From Irineochytrium annulatum (lineage: Eukaryota; Chytridiomycota; Chytridiomycetes; Chytridiales; Chytridiaceae), in contig JADGJL010000890.1 in assembly GCA_027600665.1 (NCBI GenBank), positions 1 through 12,426 of the forward strand: a stretch of DNA of 12,426 nucleotides, given 5' to 3'. The position numbers were made by a program, and so were the translations under genes. Positions within the stretch are counted from its first letter, which is position 1; each line of letters opens with the position of its first letter. The notes beneath the pieces are model-generated. The model had not been told where the DNA came from. It saw only the letters and a program-made list of their open reading frames with translations, and searched no databases. Below are positions 6,863-12,426 of this stretch, piece after piece.

Positions 6863-7854
6863 ATGCAACGCATCGCACTCTCGACGCTGGTCCGTATTCC
6901 TTCCGTTGCCCCTCTGCGTGCAATCGTGATCCTTGCCGCGACTCCCCTTAAAAACTGGCGCCTACGAAGCTAACCGGATTATTTGCAGAGGCGCTCCGTA
7001 AGGGTTCCGGCACGATCCCTCCTACCGGCGACGTCAACGGGTGCGCGATGTCCTTTGTCGATGTTTGCCAGCTCGCGTGCGGCGACTCCTACGCGGATCT
7101 CGCCACTGAAGAGCGTGGGGCTGGCGGGTCAGGTGCAGCGGAGGTGGTTGACGGATGATTTAAAGAGCAAGCTGGAGAAGGTGCGTTGTGAGAGAAGAAG
7201 AGGGAGGTTATGGAGGAAGGAGGAAGGCGGCTGCTGACGTGGTCGAATTACAGGTTGTGAAGGAGAACGACATTGTGGTATTCATGAAGGGAACCAAAAA
7301 TGCTCCTCAGGTATGGCCATCACTGCGTTAAAGCGCAAGGGCGGTCTTTGTTAAGATGCATAACAGTGCGGGTTCAGTAAGCGGGTCGTCGACATTTTAA
7401 ATGTTACCGGCGCAGAGTACCAGACCATCAACGTGCTCGCGGACGCTGACGTGCGGGAAGGGATTAAGGCGTATTCGTAAGTATTAGATTTTATGGGAGG
7501 AATGAGCGAGATCATATGGTGCAGTGGCGGAGAAGATATTGTTGTCACCTTCGCTTCCTATCGCTGGTGAAGTTGGATAGGGAAAGTTCTGATATTTTCA
7601 TTGTTAATGGGAACGCGGATTGGTTCTGATCTTCTTGTTGAGATGTTATCAACCACCCACGTTGTCTTTCCCATTTCCTGACATCTCCGTCTCTTCTTTC
7701 TAGATCATGGCCGACGATTCCGCAAGTGTATGTGAAGGGCGAGTTTGTCGGAGGGTCAGATATCCTGTTTACAATGCTGCAGAATGGGGAGCTTGAGGCC
7801 CTCTTCGAGAAGGAGGGCTTGATCGAGCCGATGAAGGAGGAGGAGAAGAAGTAG
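6863..7854 (+). CDS. GRX5: Mitochondrial monothiol glutaredoxin (Grx5 type)
   Basis: Proposed exons are 6863-6925, 6989-7180, 7254-7310, 7367-7476 and 7704-7854 (190 residues). The mature part is a single CGFS-class glutaredoxin: K97 for glutathione contact, active site C105-G-F-S108 created by the third splice, WPTIPQVY (cis-Pro147) created by the fourth, then [10 protein letters not shown] and an acidic-basic tail. This family passes [2Fe-2S] clusters in mitochondria using glutathione. The first 75 or so residues have many Arg and no Asp or Glu, as expected for a mitochondrial presequence. The first intron has a weak donor (GTGATC) but a good CTAAC branch site and TTGCAG end; if the first exon is untranslated, translation would start at ATG 7061, giving 145 residues, close to yeast Grx5. 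Introns 2 to 4 are secure because they restore the conserved protein. AATAAA follows at 8005. Confidence 0.93.
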
Positions 7855-8267
7855 TGTGTCGCCGGGATTCAATTGCGGGGTACGCGGTCGTTTGGGGAGA
7901 GGAATAGCTGAAAACGAAGTTATTTTGTCCTCAAAATCATGTATTATGAATCAACGTATCATGAATCAACGCAATGAATTGAATTATTGTATTGATGAAT
8001 GGCAAATAAAAAGTATTGTATTGAATTCAAAATATAAATCGTGTTGGTTCATTTTCGCAAATCGCTGTGTGGCACGTTGAAATGAAAACCACCTTGGAAA
8101 CTGCAAGTTGTGTAGGTCACTTCTAGAAGCTGTCGTTGACTTCATTTGATTAGTATGAAATTAGCTGCCCATGATGTGGAAAATAATGACGGAAAAAAGG
8201 CTTGAAGAGATGTCCGAAACTTAAACCGTCGCACAGTTCATCGCTCAACCCAATCGCAAGGCCACCG
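7855..8267. other. Intergenic region between GRX5 and CLASP
   Basis: About 410 bases, strongly AT-rich between about 7910 and 8060. It contains an AATAAA at 8005-8010 for GRX5, a short direct repeat ATGAATCAACG near 7946-7971 and two copies of AGTATTGTATTGA-like sequence. Small frames are present but I cannot tie any of them to CLASP as an upstream exon. Confidence 0.6.
8005..8010 (+). terminator. Probable GRX5 poly(A) signal AATAAA
   Basis: Exact hexamer in an AT-rich stretch about 150 bases after the GRX5 stop codon, with no other gene in between. Confidence 0.5.
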
Positions 8268-11200
8268 ATGAGGACCTGCGCCAATGTGGAGGTCGACGTC
8301 AAGCACATCACCGTCCTCTTTGAGCAGAAGGAGACGGAGGCGAATTGGCACTCCTTCGACGACGCCTTGGCCAAGTTCACGAAGAGCGTCCGGGCCTCGG
8401 CAGACGCCCCCGGGTTCTTCCAGGCCGTCAGGAAGCTGGAGAAGCCTCTGAAGCTGGCGGTGAGCTGGGGCGTTTTGAACGATTGCAACGATTGGGGCGG
8501 GACTTCGACTTTGGTATACTAAAACGGCATTGGTTGCTCACAGTTGGCTTCGGATCGGTCACGGCTGACAACGACGGCCATGACGCTGGTTGAGGAGCTG
8601 GCAACGACGCTAGGGAGTCGGTTCGAGCCCATGGCCGAGGGCATTATCGATTCCCTCCTGAATCTTTGCGCGCGGTCCAATAAGGTCTTTGTGAACAGCG
8701 CCAGCAAGACGTTGAAGATTGTGATCGACAATGCCGGGGCACCGTCGGCCACGCACCAGTTCCGGAAGGCGATTGACTCGCCCACGATGACGCTCAGGAT
8801 GGCGGCGGTTGACTGCGTGATTAGGTCGATGGGGGTTAATGGGGCGAGGCTGGAGGGACACATGGAATCTATTGAGCATATGATACGGGTGGGGACTGAG
8901 GATAAAGCAAAAGAGGTGCGCGATCTATCGCGAGCGGCTTTCGATCAGATGAGAGGGCTGTTTCCGCATCGAGTGGATAGGTATGTAGATCGCCGCTACA
9001 CTTTCTTTCATGCATTACCTGACCGCCTAAGGGCAGATTCATCTTGTCGCTTTCGGAAGAAGCGATGAAGAAGTTAAAAGTTACGCGACCACAGATGCCG
9101 GTGAGGACGACCATTGATCGGCCAATCCGCACCACAAAGGCCTCTGTGCCCCGCATACCCGTTATGGTCGATGACGATTCCGCCTCCCTCCACTCGGAAA
9201 CGCCGTCATTTGGGAACTCGGAGGATGAGGAGCATAATGCGATACCCGCGACCAGGCGGAGGCCTCGGCAGTCCACGCTCCCGGCGGCGATAGAGGCGGC
9301 CTTGCCGCAACAGAGTGGTCTGTTGGCGTCCAGGCCTTCAAGGGGTGGAAAGACGGGGACGATACCCTCTCGTCGGACCTTGCAGATGAATAAACCTACT
9401 AAAGCGCAAGAATCAGGTTGAATTTGGTCTTCTTCTTTTGCCCAAATGCTGATACGTCTTGCGATTGTGGATTTACAGCCGAGAACCCCACCACCGCGCA
9501 TCATCGCAGCGATCACGTCGGAGGAGCCCAGCGTGTCCTGAGGGTGAAGAACGGGGAGCCGCCGGCGCAGTACGGCACGTCCCGCATTGGTGGCGCGACG
9601 ACGAAGGCGAAGGCGCAGCGCGTTCCCCTGCCACAAGCCGCTGCGGCGCCACCGGTCGCGAAGCTAGCGGTGGTGACGACATCCCGCCAAGACGCCAACC
9701 TGTCCGCGCTTCGCGTGAAGACGGATCGGAAACCGGCGCAGCATGGGCGGGAGATGTTCGCGAACGACGACGACGTTGTATCGGACGCCCAGGAGCTTGT
9801 TGGGAAGAGGACGAAGAAGAGGCCAACGGCAAGCGAACGCGATCGCTCGACGTCGGGGAATCATGGATACACGTCGACAAGCACTTTTAACCTCGGGGGC
9901 GCTACGTACGAGGACAGCGACACGGACCTCCTGACAGACAACGAGGTGTTGAGGAGCCCTGACGGGAGCGAGAGCGACGTGACGGCTAGCTCCGATGTTG
10001 GGGCGGGGGATAATCACCCCGAGGCGGCTGCGGATCACGGGGTGTCGGCCTTGGCAAGTCGGTCTGCCGCGCGGGCGGCGGAGGTGATGACGGCGTCGAT
10101 GCTGACGACGCCTGTGGCAAGGCCCTTTAAAATCACGACGGGTGCGACCGTGGTGGGCGATGCCGATGGTGGGATGACGCTGAAGAAAGCGCTGAAGAGC
10201 ATGACGGGCCGGAGCTTGAGCCCGCCTACAACGGCCCCGCCGCTCCCGCCGACATCGGCCGCCATTTTGAATGCGAGGGACCGCCACGTTGCCGAGAACG
10301 TCGACGTGCTGAAGGCGGCCGAGGAAGCTCTGAGCGCTATCGCGAGCGTCGAAAGGGCACAGACGCTAAGTGGGAGGTCCCAGTCCGAGGCGTCGGTGTA
10401 TGGGCTGCCGAGTCGGAGCTCGCCGCAGCTTCGATCGACGGCGGCGGCGAATGCGGACAAGAGGAGGTCGTTGAGCGGGATACCCGTCGTCACGGTATCG
10501 TCAGACTCACTAAGACATAAGAGCCCGAGCCCGCAGATGATGAGCAGGACGTCGCCGTCGCCGTTCGGGTCCCCGCAGAGGAGGTCGCTCTTGATGATGT
10601 CCGCCATCCCGGAACCTTCGTTCGACAAACTCGAGAGCCCAAAGTTAAAGGAGCAACCTAGTGTTAGCGGCTCGGACAGCAATAACGATGCGGTGGCGCC
10701 GAGGCCGGCCTCGAGTGCGTCGGGGTCCTCGTCGCGCGCCCCGCCGTCGGACCTAAGGACGGCGTTCACGGTTGAGTCGGACTCGCCAAGCCCGAGGGAG
10801 GCCAAGAAGTCGATCTCCTGGAGCGAGGAAACGATCGAGATTCCGGAGCCGACCAGAGTGGTGATGTCTCCGGCGAAGGTCGATGTTGTCGCCCCGATCG
10901 ATCCTGCGGCAGAAATGAAGGGCGCCGTCGAGGATGGCTTGGGTGCCGTATGGGAGTTAACGAGGAGGACGCTGTGGGAAGGCGTTAGCGGGGAGGAGCT
11001 TGTTGCGGTTTTGGATTTGGTGCTGAGGAAGCTGGAGGTTTCGGCGGTGGAGGTACAAATCGCGTGACGGAATGCATCGTTTAACAATTTTACCCAGCAA
11101 CCGGCTTCGCTAATAAAACAAGGTCTCGTTCTTCTCAGGGAGCTTGTCGACCGCGGCGGCTGGGACGTCGAACGGCGCGCGAGCGATGTATTGACCGCAA

Positions 11201-11762
11201 TTTTGGGCTGCGCGGGTCGTCCGGAGGTGAGGTCCCTATCTCGCATCGCCTCTAACGTTGATTAATAGATTTCCGCGGATGACCAGTTGGAGATCGAGTA
11301 TGAGGTGGACGCTGTTGTAGAGGCGATAGAAAAGAGCTTAAACGCGACCGACATCGTCGGTGCGATTTCAAGAGCCATGCGGTCCGAGTTCATTTCAAAC
11401 GATCGGCTGTGCTTCGAGATCCTCAGCCGGTCGCTGCAGAAGTCGACGGCGGACTCCGAAGCCGTTGCCAACGCAGAGTTTGATTGGGAGCCTGTCTTCC
11501 GGCATGTTGTAGAGGTGAGAATTGCTGATAATGACATGTTCAACACGACGCGGCCGGTCTAACGTCGTTTCGTTTCTGTCTTGTTACTAAGGGTCTTGAC
11601 TCACACAAGATGACAACCCGGAAGTCCGCCTTCGACTGCTCCGTCGCCATATGCAAGGCTAAACCGGCTTTGAAGAAGGAGTTATTGAAGGAGGTGGCCT
11701 CGCGGTGCGGGGACTCGCGGGAGAAGGTCGTCCGAGGAATGATGGAGAGGCGTTTAAATTAG
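8268..11762 (+). CDS. STU1: CLASP/Stu1 family microtubule-associated protein
   Basis: Proposed exons are 8268-8459, 8544-8980, 9037-9416, 9479-11052, 11098-11226, 11269-11514 and 11610-11762; all phases agree and give 1036 residues. The N-terminal TOG/HEAT domain (about 10-230) starts with the CLASP hallmark LFEQKETEANW (W27) and continues with LTTTAMTLVEELATTLGSRF and helices ending FPHRVDRF. A long Ser/Pro/Arg-rich middle holds two SxIP motifs after basic residues, SGIP at 669-672 and SAIP at 711-714, which in this family bind EB1 at microtubule plus ends. The C-terminal part from about 810 is helical again (LIKQGLVLLRELVDRGGW and following), like the CLASP C-terminal HEAT domain. CLASPs rescue and stabilise spindle and cortical microtubules. 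Relatives are usually 1300-1500 residues with another TOG domain before this one, not seen here. The 5' end is uncertain: no in-frame ATG precedes 8268. The third intron donor (GTTGAA) is weak. Confidence 0.92.
10474..10485 (+). other. SxIP motif 1 in CLASP (Ser-Gly-Ile-Pro)
   Basis: Encoded within KRRSLSGIPVV. The basic residues just before it and the Ser-rich context fit EB1-binding SxIP motifs. Confidence 0.6.
10600..10611 (+). other. SxIP motif 2 in CLASP (Ser-Ala-Ile-Pro)
   Basis: Encoded within QRRSLLMMSAIPEP, 42 residues after the first motif and again preceded by basic residues. The acidic residue right after the motif may weaken binding. Confidence 0.5.
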
Positions 11763-11938
11763 AGATTGACTAGAAGTGTGCTCTTTGTTTATACATGAAC
11801 GCGGTTGCAGATTTAATTAATGAAGATTTTGTATATTGTTCTCGCAGTTGTCGGGTTCCATATTGTAAGGCATGACGGAAAAATTCGGTTGCGTTTGCTT
11901 GTTGGATCATCCCGCGATCCTCCCCCCCGGCCTTGCCG
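11763..11938. other. Short spacer after CLASP
   Basis: About 175 AT-rich bases holding the CLASP 3' end and the promoter or 5' UTR of the Ser/Pro-rich gene. TTTAATTAAT at about 11812-11821 and TATATTG at 11831 are AT-rich candidates for processing or TATA elements; neither is decisive. Confidence 0.5.
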
Positions 11939-12426
11939 ATGCCTGGTCCTCAACCGCCGCCAGCGCCCCGATCGACCTTTATCGCGCCGTCCCCGAACTC
12001 CTCGTCCGGCCCCGCCGCCGCCGCAAACCCGATTTCCCCGGTCACCTCCAATAACGCGCCGCCGAACACGCCTCTCGACCCGCCCAGCGCTGCCATCGAG
12101 AACAACATATCATCGACGACCCCGACAGACGACGATTCGGATCTCTCCTTCCAGGACGCCCAGGAGCTCCTCTCCCGATCGCGGGACAACCTTCCCGCTT
12201 TCACCGTTGCTCAAGCGCCTCCGGTCTCAACCACGACCAGCCAGGCGCCGCGCACCATCGTCCCTCCGACGTCCTCCTCCGATTCTATTCGCTCGACGTA
12301 CGTCACCGCCGCATCCATGAACCCCTCCAACGCAGCATCTTCCTCCTCCTCCTCCTCCTCCTCGTCCTTCTCCTCCTCGCGTCCGGGCCCGCCGGCGAGC
12401 ACGGGATCCCCATCCCGGGCCGCGAC
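11939..12426 (+). CDS. Ser/Pro-rich protein N-terminus, 3'-partial
   Basis: An open frame begins at ATG 11939 (MPGPQPPPAPRSTF) and runs without a stop for 162 codons to the window edge. An in-frame TGA lies upstream at 11873-11875, so this ATG is the first available start unless there is an upstream exon. The sequence is rich in Pro, Ser, Ala and Thr, with one acidic island, DDDSDLSFQDAQELLSRS (about residues 68-85), that could be a short helical or phosphorylatable motif, and a run of Ser codons near 12338-12375. Codon use is strongly GC-biased in third positions, like the neighbouring genes. No domain is visible and no function can be assigned. The reading in the next frame from 11872 ends at a stop after 60 codons and the antisense frames have no better support. 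Confidence 0.65.
   Translation, partial: MPGPQPPPAPRSTFIAPSPNSSSGPAAAANPISPVTSNNAPPNTPLDPPSAAIENNISSTTPTDDDSDLSFQDAQELLSRSRDNLPAFTVAQAPPVSTTTSQAPRTIVPPTSSSDSIRSTYVTAASMNPSNAASSSSSSSSSSFSSSRPGPPASTGSPSRAA
12337..12378 (+). repeat. TCC/TCT microsatellite coding poly-Ser
   Basis: Seven TCC codons in a row follow TCT and are followed by further TCG, TCC and one TTC codon, giving a Ser tract with a single Phe. It is a slippage-prone site in the partial Ser/Pro-rich gene. Confidence 0.85.

Noticed and set aside
8869..9636. 255-codon open frame on the minus strand
   Set aside because: Antisense to CLASP exons 2 to 4 and across two of its introns; no recognisable motif.
10035..11246. 403-codon open frame on the minus strand
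   Set aside because: It lies antisense to the long CLASP exon, crosses CLASP introns, and is Ser/Ala/Leu-rich as expected from reverse reading of GC-rich codons. No domain is visible.
11872..12054. 60-codon + strand frame starting MTEKFGC
   Set aside because: It overlaps the start of the Ser/Pro-rich frame, which stays open much longer to the window end; it stops early and has no motif.
11820..12320. Arg/Pro-rich 166-codon + strand frame
   Set aside because: Its Arg/Pro composition is the shifted-frame reading of Ser/Pro-coding GC-rich DNA; it starts at a non-ATG codon.
1..12426. Search for tRNA genes, other snRNAs (U1, U4, U5, U6), CRISPR arrays and virus-like genes
   Set aside because: I saw no GTTCRANNC-type tRNA arm outside coding sequence, no recognisable 5' ends of the other snRNAs, no regularly spaced repeats and no viral domains. 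tRNAscan-SE and Rfam scans would be decisive.

Overview
The window reads as nuclear DNA of a fungus. It shows GC-rich intron-split genes, short GT-AG introns (about 33-95 nt, one of 227 nt) with fungal-type CTAAC or CTGAC branch sites, long Ser/Pro/Gln low-complexity tracts, and a spliceosomal U2 snRNA gene. An early-diverging fungus such as a chytrid is my guess from intron density and gene families; the sequence does not prove it. There are no bacterial operons, mobile-element genes, CRISPR arrays or tRNA genes that I can see.

Layout, left to right. (1) 2-913 (+) is the 3' end of a Gln/Ala/Pro-rich protein with 28 consecutive glutamines. (2) 1539-2702 (+) is a rhodanese-plus-dual-specificity-phosphatase protein of the STYXL1/MK-STYX layout, with the catalytic cysteine present. 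(3) 3058-5541 (-) converges on it and encodes a RING-H2 plus von Willebrand A protein, a likely E3 ubiquitin ligase; its RING is only correct once a stop-free 66-nt intron is removed. (4) The 1.3-kb divergent spacer holds a U2 snRNA gene at about 6220-6406 (+), flanked by small hairpins and two perfect tandem duplications. (5) 6863-7854 (+) is a mitochondrial monothiol (CGFS) glutaredoxin of the Grx5 type in five exons. (6) 8268-11762 (+) is a CLASP/Stu1 microtubule-associated protein in seven exons. (7) 11939 to the window end (+) is the 5' part of a Ser/Pro-rich protein that runs off the edge.

The genes do not form an obvious common pathway; they look like ordinary neighbours in a compact eukaryotic genome. 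The one functional link visible inside the window is that the U2 RNA carries the branch-site recognition sequence GUAGUA, and most introns of the protein genes contain a matching CTRAC-type branch site. I did not find a new multi-gene system. What rewards a second look is the U2 locus and its flanking repeats, the two stop-free introns of 3n length that unspliced reading hides, a proposed 33-nt intron, the active-site-bearing STYXL1-like phosphatase, and the short CLASP.
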